Positions 49,961 to 58,600 of a stretch of 64,000 bases of DNA are shown one piece after another. The stretch spans positions 3,572,986 to 3,636,985 of the forward strand of contig NZ_CP087590.1 of assembly GCF_015594925.2 (NCBI RefSeq), in the 5' to 3' direction. The DNA is from Vibrio sp. VB16 (GTDB taxonomy: Bacteria; Pseudomonadota; Gammaproteobacteria; Enterobacterales; Vibrionaceae). How positions within the stretch are numbered: position 1 is the stretch's first letter; every line of letters begins with the position of its first letter. Below the pieces are notes generated by a model. The model was not told where the DNA came from. It saw only the letters and a list, made by a program, of their open reading frames with translations, and made no database searches. A program made the translations under genes and the position numbers.

Positions 49961-50215
49961 TTAACCTAGTTGACTAACAAATGGGTTAGCGAATGTGAAT
50001 AGTAGTGCTATTACGATACCAATCATTGGAACCGCATCAAGTAGACCCGCGATGATAAACATCTTAACTTGTAGCATAGGAGCCATCTCTGGTTGGCGCG
50101 CAGCACCTTCTAGGAATTTACCACCTAGAATTGCGAAACCAATCGCTGTACCAAGAGAAGCAAGACCGACGATCAGACCTACGGCGATTGCTGAAAAGCT
50201 CAGTAAAGTTTCCAT
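49961..50215 (-). CDS. atpE: ATP synthase subunit c
   Basis: 84 residues starting METLLSFSAIAVGLIVGLAS. Two membrane helices form the proton-carrying hairpin of the c-ring; the polar loop is ARQPEM and the carboxylate is in the second helix (FIIAGLLDAVPMIGIVIALL, Asp near residue 60). GGAG lies 6 bases before this ATG; a frame four codons longer has no support. The c subunit is of proton type by the lack of the Na+ ligand pattern, as far as can be judged. Confidence 0.96.
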   Translation of the reverse strand: METLLSFSAIAVGLIVGLASLGTAIGFAILGGKFLEGAARQPEMAPMLQVKMFIIAGLLDAVPMIGIVIALLFTFANPFVSQLG

Positions 50216-50276
50216 TACTATCTCCAATTTATAGTTGTTGGCTTATATGTGCCTAAAAAAGCTTTGTAAAATTAAA

Positions 50277-51107
50277 TTAGTGATCCGGGTCTTCATGTGC
50301 CATCGATAAATAAACGATAGTTAACATCATGAATACAAACGCTTGAATCAAAATAATCAAAATATGGAAAATTGCCCATGGGAGAGCACCTAACCATTGT
50401 AACCACCACGGAAGCATAGCCGCGATAAGAATGAATACAACCTCACCAGCAAACATGTTACCGAATAAACGCATACCAAGAGAAAGAGGTTTAGCGAGTA
50501 GCGAAACAACTTCTAATAGTAAGTTAAACGGTATCATCACTGGATGATTAAATGGATGTAATGCTAATTCTTTCGCAAAACCACCTAGACCTTTCACCTT
50601 GATGCTGTAATAAATCATCAAAAAGAAAACGCCTAGAGCCATAGCCATCGTGATATTAACATCAGCAGAAGGAACCACTTTTAAATAAGGGATACCTAAC
50701 CAATGTTGAGCTGGATACGGTAAGAAATCAATTGGAATTAAATCCATGATATTCATTAGTAATATCCAACAAAAGATAGTCAGTGCTAACGGAGCTATCA
50801 ATGGGTTGCGTCCATGGAATGTTTCTTTGACGTTATCTGCGACAAATTCCATTACCATTTCAACCGCACATTGCAGCTTACCCGGTACACCTACTGTTGC
50901 TTTCTTTGCTACCGAACGAAATATCCCTAGGAATATCAAGCCCGTAAGCACAGAAAAGAACAGGCTATCGATATTAACGTTCCAGAAACTGGTCTCCGTT
51001 ATTCCCCAACCTAAATCAAAATGCTCAGAAATCTTAGCAAGTGACAGATTAGTCAAATGGTGATCAATATATCCAGACGTTGTTAGCGCTTCACCTGGCG
51101 CAGCCAT
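50277..51107 (-). CDS. atpB: ATP synthase subunit a
   Basis: 276 residues, a five- to six-helix membrane protein. The essential arginine is in LSLGMRLFGNMFAGEV near residues 211-226, facing the c-ring. N-terminal LDLIPIDFLPYPAQHWLGIPY region and C-terminal IQAFVFMMLTIVYLSMAHE are conserved. AGGATGAG precedes the ATG; it starts 8 bases after atpI. Confidence 0.97.
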   Translation of the reverse strand: MAAPGEALTTSGYIDHHLTNLSLAKISEHFDLGWGITETSFWNVNIDSLFFSVLTGLIFLGIFRSVAKKATVGVPGKLQCAVEMVMEFVADNVKETFHGRNPLIAPLALTIFCWILLMNIMDLIPIDFLPYPAQHWLGIPYLKVVPSADVNITMAMALGVFFLMIYYSIKVKGLGGFAKELALHPFNHPVMIPFNLLLEVVSLLAKPLSLGMRLFGNMFAGEVVFILIAAMLPWWLQWLGALPWAIFHILIILIQAFVFMMLTIVYLSMAHEDPDH

Positions 51108-51115
51108 AACTCATC

Positions 51116-51505
51116 CTATTTTTTTTTGTTAATGAATAGCGCTGGCAAAAAGATATTAATACCTAATGCCAACAAATAGGTTAGCTTCAGGGGAACAAGT
51201 TCCACCTGCATATACATGTAAGCTACAGAGAAGAGAACAACCGTAACGAGGATTTTCAGTACTTCACCGGTATAAAAAGACGCCGTGACTGCTTTTGCAG
51301 CACGAGCCCCACTATACATAAAAGCAAAAAATGCGAACACAGTATTAGCAAGCACAAAAATGCCGCCACCTATAAACGCAGAAACTCCCCAATCAACATT
51401 TACGGCCAAAGCCATCCCTGCTGCCACAAATGTAACCACGCTAGATTGAATCAATAACAGACGCTTTGCAAGTATCCGTCCTGGTTGAACTAGCCTAGCT
51501 ACCAT
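51116..51505 (-). CDS. atpI: ATP synthase assembly protein AtpI
   Basis: 129 residues, four hydrophobic helices, starting MVARLVQPGRILAKRLLLIQ. AtpI helps c-ring assembly and is not part of the finished enzyme. First gene of the atp operon, about 65 bases after a good promoter. Confidence 0.92.
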   Translation of the reverse strand: MVARLVQPGRILAKRLLLIQSSVVTFVAAGMALAVNVDWGVSAFIGGGIFVLANTVFAFFAFMYSGARAAKAVTASFYTGEVLKILVTVVLFSVAYMYMQVELVPLKLTYLLALGINIFLPALFINKKK

Positions 51506-51569
51506 GTATTCATACCTTCATACCAATCCCACATAAACTCTTATCAATGAGCTTGGAAAAATCGCCAAA

Positions 51570-51597
51570 ATTATACGTTCGATACATATATTTGCAA
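51570..51597 (-). promoter_or_regulatory. Promoter of the ATP synthase operon
   Basis: On the minus strand TTGCAA, 16 bases, TATAAT, 65 bases before atpI. The sequence before it is AT-rich (51600-51670), an UP-element-like context fitting a strong promoter. Confidence 0.8.
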
Positions 51598-51685
51598 TAA
51601 AAACGCTGCATTAAATAACAAATTTGTTTACAAACCTACAACTTTAGCAATAAAAATTGTAACAAATAACAAAATTAGCCGAAGA

Positions 51686-52570
51686 CTATTGATTGTCTTC
51701 GAGTAATTTAATCAATTGATCTAATTTGTGAGGTTCATCAAATGTAATCGTCATCTTAGATTTTCCATTTGAACCACGAGTTAAAGATACTGTTGAGCCA
51801 ATACACTGACTTAGTCGCTCTGATATATCAGCCGCTTCCGTATCTTTTTTCGTTTCACCTTCAACTTTTGGAGCCAATAACTTCTTAACAAACTGCTCAG
51901 CTTGACGAACGGTCATTTTTTTATCGGCAATCACTTTAGCCGTATCACCTTGGCTTTCTATATCTAAAACCAATAACGCTCTAGCATGGCCCATATCAAG
52001 CTGTTTTTTCTCAACCAAATTCTTGACCGATTCATCGAGTTGATTCAGCCTAAGTAGGTTCGTCACGGTTGTCCGTGATTTACCTATTACATCAGCTACC
52101 TGCTGGTGTGTTAATTCAAATTCGTCCTGTAACCGCTCTAAAGCTTGTGCTTCCTCTATAGCGTTGAGATCTTCTCGCTGAATATTTTCAATGAGTGACA
52201 TCGCGATTGCAGCACTATCAGGTACATTTTTTACGATGCACGGTACCTGTTTAAGGCCGACACGCTTAGCAGCCCGCCAACGTCTTTCACCAGCAATTAT
52301 TTCATAGGAATGTCCTGCAACATGCCTAACCACAATAGGTTGAATAATCCCTTGAGATTCAATAGATGCAGATAAATCTTCCAATGCCTCTAAAGACATA
52401 TCTTTACGAGGCTGGTAAATACCAGGCTTGAGGTTAGTAATTGAAATATCAGCCAACTCACCATCAACTGAAATAGATTGACTACTGGATGCTGTTTTCT
52501 CTTTTTCTCTAGCAAGAGAACTGGTAGCTAATAAGGCATCTAAGCCCATCCCTAAACCACGTTTAGACAT
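51686..52570 (-). CDS. parB: Chromosome partitioning protein ParB
   Basis: 294 residues. The CTP-binding ParB/Srx domain shows NLKPGIYQPRKDMS (about 46-59) and the GERRWRAAKRVGLKQVP box (about 98-114); the helix-turn-helix that reads parS follows with THQQVADVIGKSRTTVTNLLRL (split about 157-178). A C-terminal dimerisation domain ends the protein. It binds the parS sites at the left end of this window. It is 25 bases after parA. Confidence 0.97.
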   Translation of the reverse strand: MSKRGLGMGLDALLATSSLAREKEKTASSSQSISVDGELADISITNLKPGIYQPRKDMSLEALEDLSASIESQGIIQPIVVRHVAGHSYEIIAGERRWRAAKRVGLKQVPCIVKNVPDSAAIAMSLIENIQREDLNAIEEAQALERLQDEFELTHQQVADVIGKSRTTVTNLLRLNQLDESVKNLVEKKQLDMGHARALLVLDIESQGDTAKVIADKKMTVRQAEQFVKKLLAPKVEGETKKDTEAADISERLSQCIGSTVSLTRGSNGKSKMTITFDEPHKLDQLIKLLEDNQ

Positions 52571-52595
52571 TTACGTTATTCCCTTCTCTTGTCTA

Positions 52596-53369
52596 TTATG
52601 CTGGTACTTCTTCGCGACGAAGTATTTCACCAGCTAATGCTAAATAGGCCTTTGCGCCAGCAGAATGTTTGTCATAATACATCGCAGGACGACCATGACT
52701 TGGAGCTTCTGCTAAACGTACATTTCGAGGAATAACGGTTCTATATACCTTATCGCCAAAGTGCTTCTTAAGCTGATCCGATACTTCATTCGATAAGCGG
52801 TTACGCGGATCAAACATGGTTCGGAGCAGACCTTCAATTTTCAAATTATCATTTACAACGGCAGCTAATTTGCTAATGGTATCCATTAGTGCTGTTAAAC
52901 CTTCGAGTGCAAAATATTCACATTGCATAGGAACTAACACAGAATCTGCAGCTGCCATCGCGTTGATTGTAAGTAGATTTAAGGCTGGGGGACAATCTAT
53001 AAAGATGAAATCATAGTTATCACGAACCGAAGCTAATGCATTTTTAAGCCTAACTTCACGTGCAAATACCTCCATCAATTTAATTTCGGCAGCCGTTACA
53101 TCTCCATTAGCGGCAATAAGGTGATAGCCTCCGCTAGTGTTTTTACATACCACTTCCTCAAATGGTACATCCTCAACAAGAAGATCATAAGCAGTAGAAT
53201 CTACTTGGTACTTATCAACACCACTGGACATAGTTGCATTGCCCTGTGGGTCTAAATCAACGACTAAAACTTTTCTTTTTGTTGCCGCCATTGAAGCGGC
53301 CAAATTAATACAAGTCGTCGTTTTACCGACACCACCTTTCTGGTTGGCTATTGCGATAATTCTTCCCAC
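52596..53369 (-). CDS. parA: Chromosome partitioning ATPase ParA
   Basis: 257 residues, deviant Walker A KGGVGKTTTCINLAAS at residues 11-26, LVVDLDPQGNA near 35-45, and FIFIDCPPALNLLT near 117-130. It moves ParB-parS complexes and so the origin. The initiator is GTG with AGAGAGGTT upstream. Gene order rsmG-parA-parB follows that of vibrios; 10 bases separate rsmG and parA. Confidence 0.97.
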   Translation of the reverse strand: MGRIIAIANQKGGVGKTTTCINLAASMAATKRKVLVVDLDPQGNATMSSGVDKYQVDSTAYDLLVEDVPFEEVVCKNTSGGYHLIAANGDVTAAEIKLMEVFAREVRLKNALASVRDNYDFIFIDCPPALNLLTINAMAAADSVLVPMQCEYFALEGLTALMDTISKLAAVVNDNLKIEGLLRTMFDPRNRLSNEVSDQLKKHFGDKVYRTVIPRNVRLAEAPSHGRPAMYYDKHSAGAKAYLALAGEILRREEVPA

Positions 53370-53379
53370 TGTAACCTCT

Positions 53380-54015
53380 CTACTCTTTCATCTTGGCTAA
53401 GGTTACAAGATGTCTCTCACCTTCTAGCTCAGGAATATTTAAAGCTTTGACTTCGATCACATTACACCATTCTGGTAACTGTTCAATCTCATCTTGCGAA
53501 AGCTGCCCTTTTAGCGCGAAAAATCGACCTGTTTCTGGTTTAGGCAAATGATGACACCAATTAACCATATCGCTCATAGAAGCAAATGCACGACTTAAAA
53601 CAATATCAAACTTTTCCTCAGGCTGAAATTGTTCTACTCGGCTTTGAATTGTGGTGACGTTTTTTATATCCAATTCATGGGTAACTTGTTTGATAAATCG
53701 TATACGTTTTCCTAAGCTATCCAGAAGATAAAACTCTTTTTCCGGATTCATTATTGCCAAAGGAATGCCTGGTAAACCAGGTCCAGTTCCAACATCTATT
53801 AATCGATTACCATGTAAATGCGGACTGACCATAATGCTATCAAGAATATGTTTAACCAACATATCCATCGGATCACGAACAGATGTTAAGTTATAAGCTT
53901 TATTCCATTTATCTAACATCTCAACATATCTGACAAGTTGACTTCTTTGTTGTTCACTCACAACAAGATTGGTTTTGTCTATAAGAAGATCTAATTTATT
54001 ATCTAAATTATTCAA
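53380..54015 (-). CDS. rsmG: 16S rRNA m7G527 methyltransferase
   Basis: 211 residues, SAM methyltransferase with LIDVGTGPGLPGIPLAIM near 72-89 and VLSRAFASMSDMVNW near 140. It methylates G527; loss gives low-level streptomycin resistance. The start is TTG (54013-54015) directly after the mnmG stop (TAATTG), with a strong AAAGGGGAAGAG site in the mnmG end, so expression is coupled to mnmG. Confidence 0.95.
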   Translation of the reverse strand: MNNLDNKLDLLIDKTNLVVSEQQRSQLVRYVEMLDKWNKAYNLTSVRDPMDMLVKHILDSIMVSPHLHGNRLIDVGTGPGLPGIPLAIMNPEKEFYLLDSLGKRIRFIKQVTHELDIKNVTTIQSRVEQFQPEEKFDIVLSRAFASMSDMVNWCHHLPKPETGRFFALKGQLSQDEIEQLPEWCNVIEVKALNIPELEGERHLVTLAKMKE

Positions 54016-55908
54016 TTACTCTTCCCCTTTCTTAAGCATACCTTGCTTCTTTAAGTAAACGAGCAGGATTGAAATTGCAGCCGGAGTAATACCTGAAATT
54101 CTTGATGCTATACCTATTGATTCTGGTTTTGCTTCATTCAGTTTAGCCACAACTTCATTAGATAGACCTTGAACGTTTTTGTAATCGGTATCAACGGGTA
54201 ATTTTGTATTTTCATGACGCAATGATTTTGCTATTTCATCTTTTTGACGTTGAATATACCCTTCATACTTAACTTGAATTTCAACTTGTTCAGACGCTTG
54301 TAGATCTTCTAAAGCAGGACCAAACATTTCTAGATCTGTGAGTTGCTTATAAGTAATTTCTGGGCGACGTAATAAGTCCTCTCCGCTGGCTTCTTTTGTC
54401 AAAGGAGTTTTAAGTACAACATTAAGTTTATCTACCCCTTCCGATTTAGGATTAACCCAAATATCTTTCAACCGTTGGCGTTCCGTTTCCAAACTATCTA
54501 CTTTTTGGTTAAATCGAGCCCAACGCTCGTCATCAACCAATCCTAATTCGCGACCTTTCTCAGTTAGACGCAAGTCAGCATTATCTTCACGAAGTAACAG
54601 TCTATATTCAGCGCGAGAGGTAAACATCCTGTATGGTTCTTTGGTTCCCATTGTTGATAAATCATCAATAAGTACCCCCATATAAGCTTCATCACGGCGT
54701 GGGTTCCAACCTTCTTTTCCTTGGGTGTATAAACTGGCATTCAAACCAGCCATTAACCCTTGAGCAGCGGCTTCTTCATAGCCCGTTGTACCATTTATCT
54801 GTCCAGCAAAAAATAGCCCTTTGATATACTTGTTTTCATAGGTCTGTTTAAGATCCCTTGGATCAAAGAAATCGTATTCAATGGCATAACCTGGACGGAC
54901 AATATGTGCATTTTCAAAGCCTTTCATCGAATGAACAATCTGAACCTGTACGTCAAATGGTAAACTGGTAGAAATACCATTTGGGTACAATTCTGTTGTA
55001 TTTAGGCCTTCTGGTTCGACAAAAATCTGATGACTATTTTTATCCGCAAAACGCATTACTTTATCTTCAATAGAAGGGCAATAACGAGGCCCTATCCCTT
55101 CAATGACACCAGCATACATTGGACTTCTATCCAAATTAGCTCGAATAATACTGTGGGTTTTTTCGTTCGTATGAGTGATATAGCAAGGGATCTGTCTTGG
55201 GTGTTGGCTACGATTACCTAAAAATGAGAACACAGGTGTTGGGTTATCGCCGTGTTGAACTTCCAACACTGAGAAATCAACACTATTTGCATCAATGCGC
55301 GGTGGTGTTCCTGTTTTTAGTCGATCAACTCGTAGTGGTAATTCACGTAATCTGTCGGCCAGAGCAATTGAAGGAGGATCGCCTGCACGACCTCCAGAGG
55401 AACTTTCCATTCCTATATGGATCTTTCCACCAAGAAAGGTACCAACCGTCAACACGACCGATTTAGAGCGTATTTTAAGGCCCATTTGAGTCACAACACC
55501 AACCACTTGATCTTTTTCAACAATAAGATCATCAGCGGGTTGTTGAAAAAGGGTTAGATTTGGCGTGTTCTCTAACGTTTTTCTTACAAAGGCTTTATAA
55601 ATTGCCCTATCCGCTTGAGCACGAGTTGCTCTAACTGCTGGGCCCTTTGAAGCATTGAGTGTTCTAAATTGAATTCCTGCTTCATCTATTGTTTGGGCCA
55701 TTAACCCACCTAAGGCATCAACTTCTTTGACTAAATGTCCCTTGCCAATTCCACCAATAGCAGGATTACAAGACATTTGACCTAACGTATCAATATTGTG
55801 TGTCAGCAGAAGTGTTTTTCTACCCGTTCTAGCAGATGCAAGTGCGGCTTCCGTTCCAGCATGTCCGCCACCAATAACGATGACGTCAAATTGTTCGTGA
55901 TAAAGCAT
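54016..55908 (-). CDS. mnmG: tRNA uridine-34 modification enzyme MnmG (GidA)
   Basis: 630 residues, the usual length. FAD-binding motif VIVIGGGHAGTEAALASARTG (split about 10-30), GGIGKGHLVKEVDALGG near 52-68, CPSIEDK near 277 and YEEAAAQGLMAGLNA near 376-390. With MnmE (57018-58379) it makes the cmnm5 group on U34. It is the gene on the left of oriC, as in E. coli, and transcription runs away from the origin. Confidence 0.98.
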   Translation of the reverse strand: MLYHEQFDVIVIGGGHAGTEAALASARTGRKTLLLTHNIDTLGQMSCNPAIGGIGKGHLVKEVDALGGLMAQTIDEAGIQFRTLNASKGPAVRATRAQADRAIYKAFVRKTLENTPNLTLFQQPADDLIVEKDQVVGVVTQMGLKIRSKSVVLTVGTFLGGKIHIGMESSSGGRAGDPPSIALADRLRELPLRVDRLKTGTPPRIDANSVDFSVLEVQHGDNPTPVFSFLGNRSQHPRQIPCYITHTNEKTHSIIRANLDRSPMYAGVIEGIGPRYCPSIEDKVMRFADKNSHQIFVEPEGLNTTELYPNGISTSLPFDVQVQIVHSMKGFENAHIVRPGYAIEYDFFDPRDLKQTYENKYIKGLFFAGQINGTTGYEEAAAQGLMAGLNASLYTQGKEGWNPRRDEAYMGVLIDDLSTMGTKEPYRMFTSRAEYRLLLREDNADLRLTEKGRELGLVDDERWARFNQKVDSLETERQRLKDIWVNPKSEGVDKLNVVLKTPLTKEASGEDLLRRPEITYKQLTDLEMFGPALEDLQASEQVEIQVKYEGYIQRQKDEIAKSLRHENTKLPVDTDYKNVQGLSNEVVAKLNEAKPESIGIASRISGITPAAISILLVYLKKQGMLKKGEE

Positions 55909-55999
55909 GGATCGACCTTAAGGTATTTCAAATTAAAACGTGAATGAAAAAAGAGCGTCATTCTACCTTTTTTGTGAAGTTGATAAAATGGTTTTAACA

Positions 56000-56340
56000 T
56001 TATTTTAAAGGGATCAAAAATATAGAATATATATAGGATCTATATAGAGATCTTTCTATTGGATCTATTATTAAGGGAGCATGATCTTGTTAGTAACTCG
56101 AAAATGATCAACAAGATCATAGTAGTTATGACGATCATATCTTGTGATCTTGCTTTGATCTAACGGAGGATTAGCTGGGATCAAAATGGTTAGTTATCAA
56201 CACAAGAGAGATAAAAATAAAGTTATTATCTGGATAACTATAGCTTAATCACCGGATTTAGGGGTAGTTATCCACAATGATTATTTATTTGTCGTCTAGT
56301 TTGATTTATGTTTATAGGGATAAGTTATCCACATGAGGGT
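56000..56340. other. oriC: Chromosomal origin of replication oriC
   Basis: Intergenic between mnmG and mioC, the standard gammaproteobacterial position. AT-rich unwinding region about 55980-56075 with GATCTATTATTAA-type 13-mers; 11 GATC sites between 56012 and 56182; DnaA boxes TTATCCACA at 56268 and 56325 (perfect), TTATCAACA at 56194, and TTATCCAGA on the minus strand at 56229-56237. This is the chromosome I-type origin, not the RctB-type. Confidence 0.93.
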
Positions 56341-56370
56341 ATAAAGTGGACTCTTATCGATCCACTTTAT
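56341..56370. terminator. Hairpin between mioC and oriC
   Basis: ATAAAGTGGA (56341-56350) and TCCACTTTAT (56361-56370), a perfect 10-pair stem 8 bases past the mioC stop. It lacks a U-run. It could limit transcription from mioC into oriC. Confidence 0.7.
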
Positions 56371-56377
56371 GTATTGA

Positions 56378-56812
56378 TTATATCTGATTAATAATTGAGA
56401 CTAACCACTCTTCTGCCGGTTCCTCTGGAATCTGATGATCAAGTATATCGATGGTAAAGCAATCTGTAATAGGGGTTGCACCTATATCGACGAGCAAAGA
56501 AAATGCATGTTTTCCTGCTGCACAGAAGGTGTCATAACTTGAATCACCGATCGCAATAACCGCAAATTTCACCGCATTCATTCGAGGTGGTGCAGCGAGC
56601 AGGTTGTTGATAAAAGGTTGGATATTTTCTGGGTAGTCGCCAGCACCATGGGTAGAAGTGACAATTAACCATGTTCCTTCGTTAGAAATATCGTCAATAC
56701 TAGGGATATTGTGGATCGTCGTTTCTTTCCCTTTTTGCTGTAAAAGATCACTTATGTGGTCACCAACGTACTCAGCGCCACCTAAAGTACTACCTGTTAT
56801 TATATGGATCAT
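56378..56812 (-). CDS. mioC: Flavodoxin-like protein MioC
   Basis: 144 residues starting MIHIITGSTLGGAEYVGDHI, the E. coli MioC start; an ATG 16 codons upstream lacks conservation. FMN-binding loops are GSTLGGAEY (residues 7-15), VTSTHGAGDYPENIQPF (about 51-67) and AIGDSSYDTFCAAG (about 85-98). Short-chain flavodoxin involved in biotin synthesis in E. coli. Transcription runs toward oriC, 205 bases after mnmE. Confidence 0.93.
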   Translation of the reverse strand: MIHIITGSTLGGAEYVGDHISDLLQQKGKETTIHNIPSIDDISNEGTWLIVTSTHGAGDYPENIQPFINNLLAAPPRMNAVKFAVIAIGDSSYDTFCAAGKHAFSLLVDIGATPITDCFTIDILDHQIPEEPAEEWLVSIINQI

Positions 56813-57017
56813 TGTTAAATACCTTTCTAAAAATGCACCTGTAATGTGTTTAGTATTCAATGAAGTTGGTAACTAATCAATTCGAATTTGAAAAATAAAG
56901 GGTAGTTAAAAGGATGCACTGAGTGAGGAATTACTTTGAATGGTCATCTGATTGATTCTGGTGAGAACAGACACCACTTAAAGTGTGATGTCTGTATTTT
57001 ACGTTTATATTGAATAA

Positions 57018-58379
57018 CTACTTGCCAATACAAAATGATGAAAAAATGCGACCTAAAAGATCATCAGAACTAAATTCACCTGTAATTTCATTAAGATACT
57101 GTTGAGTAATTCTAAGTTCTTCCGCAAGAATTTCTCCTGCCATATAACCTTCCAGCTGCTCTTGACCTATATTTAAATGCTCTGAGGCTTTATTTAGCGC
57201 CTCTAAGTGACGTCTGCGAGCCATAAATCCACCTTCATTATTTCCAGTGAAGCCCATACATTCTTTCAAGTGGGTTCGAAGAGAATTAATGCCTTCGCCT
57301 GTTTTCGCTGATAAGCGGATAAGTGTTGGATCGTTAACATGACAGATACCGAGCACTTCGTCGGTTTGATCCGCTTTGTTTCTAATGACTGTCATTCCAA
57401 TGTTATCGGGCAGACGATCGATAAAATCAGGCCATATTTCTTTAGGGTCTGTGGCATCGGTAGTTGTTCCATCTACCATAAATAAAACTCTATCTGCTTG
57501 CGATATTTCCTGCCATGCTCTATTTATACCGATGCGTTCTACTTCATCAGATGCAACTCTTAGCCCCGCCGTATCGATAATATGCAGTGGCATACCATCA
57601 ATGTGAATATGTTCTCTCAATACATCACGTGTTGTACCAGCTATATCAGTGACAATGGCAGATTCTTTACCTGAAAGTGCATTTAAAAGGCTTGATTTAC
57701 CAGCGTTTGGTCTACCAGCAATAACCACTTTCATACCTTCACGCATAATAGACCCTTGGTTCGCTTCTACTTTTACTGCTTCCAAATTATCTATTATCCG
57801 CTGTAAGTCAGTACTTACTTTTCCATCAGCGAGGAAATCAATTTCTTCTTCGGGGAAGTCGATAGCGGCTTCAACGTAAATTCTTAGGTGGATTAGAGAA
57901 TCAACCAGTGTCTTTATTCTTTTAGAAAACTGCCCTTGCAGAGATTGAAGTGCAGATTTTGCCGCTTCCTCTGAACTGGCATCAATGAGATCTGCAATGG
58001 CTTCCGCTTGAGTTAGGTCCATTTTGTCGTTCATAAATGCGCGTTCAGAAAATTCACCAGGACGTGCAGGACGCATGCCGTCTATTTTTAAAATACGCTT
58101 GATAAGCATATCCATGACGACTGGACCACCATGCCCTTGAAGTTCGAGAACATCTTCACCCGTAAATGAGTGGGGGTTTGGAAAATAGAGCGCAATACCT
58201 TGGTCTAACTCAAGGCCATCTTCTGATTTGAAGGAAATATATTCCGCATAACGAGGTTTTAGTTTCTTGCCGGTAACCTCTAGCGCCACTTGAGAAGCTT
58301 TAGGCCCTGATACCCTAATAATGCCAACACCACCACGTCCGGGCGCAGTAGCTTGAGCGACAATAGTGTCTGTGGTCAT
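57018..58379 (-). CDS. mnmE: tRNA modification GTPase MnmE
   Basis: 453 residues from MTTDTIVAQATAPGRGGVGI, the conserved start with AGGA 7 bases upstream; a start seven codons earlier is not conserved. N-terminal folate-binding domain, GTPase domain with GRPNAGKSSLLNAL (about 223-236), DIAGTTRD and DTAGLR, NKAD, and the C-terminal catalytic FCIGK. Works with MnmG on U34 of tRNAs. Confidence 0.97.
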   Translation of the reverse strand: MTTDTIVAQATAPGRGGVGIIRVSGPKASQVALEVTGKKLKPRYAEYISFKSEDGLELDQGIALYFPNPHSFTGEDVLELQGHGGPVVMDMLIKRILKIDGMRPARPGEFSERAFMNDKMDLTQAEAIADLIDASSEEAAKSALQSLQGQFSKRIKTLVDSLIHLRIYVEAAIDFPEEEIDFLADGKVSTDLQRIIDNLEAVKVEANQGSIMREGMKVVIAGRPNAGKSSLLNALSGKESAIVTDIAGTTRDVLREHIHIDGMPLHIIDTAGLRVASDEVERIGINRAWQEISQADRVLFMVDGTTTDATDPKEIWPDFIDRLPDNIGMTVIRNKADQTDEVLGICHVNDPTLIRLSAKTGEGINSLRTHLKECMGFTGNNEGGFMARRRHLEALNKASEHLNIGQEQLEGYMAGEILAEELRITQQYLNEITGEFSSDDLLGRIFSSFCIGK

Positions 58380-58555
58380 AGTTTTTCCTACTTGGTACAA
58401 AGAACAAAATGAGTTGGCTGAGCGACTTCTTTGATCAGATGTTTGCTACATGGATGCAGCAGACAAGCTTACAGGGAAGTATTTACAGCGTCCTGAACCA
58501 AGGTGTTACTCAGTTAATCAGGATTCGAATGGGTAAATTGTAATCAGCTAAAAAC
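58380..58555. other. Gap between mnmE and yidC
   Basis: About 175 bases with no gene seen; the right end is the yidC terminator. The remainder presumably holds the mnmE promoter, which I could not define. Confidence 0.4.
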
Positions 58556-58582
58556 AAAAAGGCGACCTTTAGGCCGCCTTTC
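58556..58582 (-). terminator. Terminator after yidC
   Basis: AAAAAGGCGACC, TTTA, GGCCGCCTTTC, the same stem as the atpC terminator with a different loop, 19 bases past the yidC stop. Confidence 0.9.
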
Positions 58583-58600
58583 TTAATAATTAAATTATTC

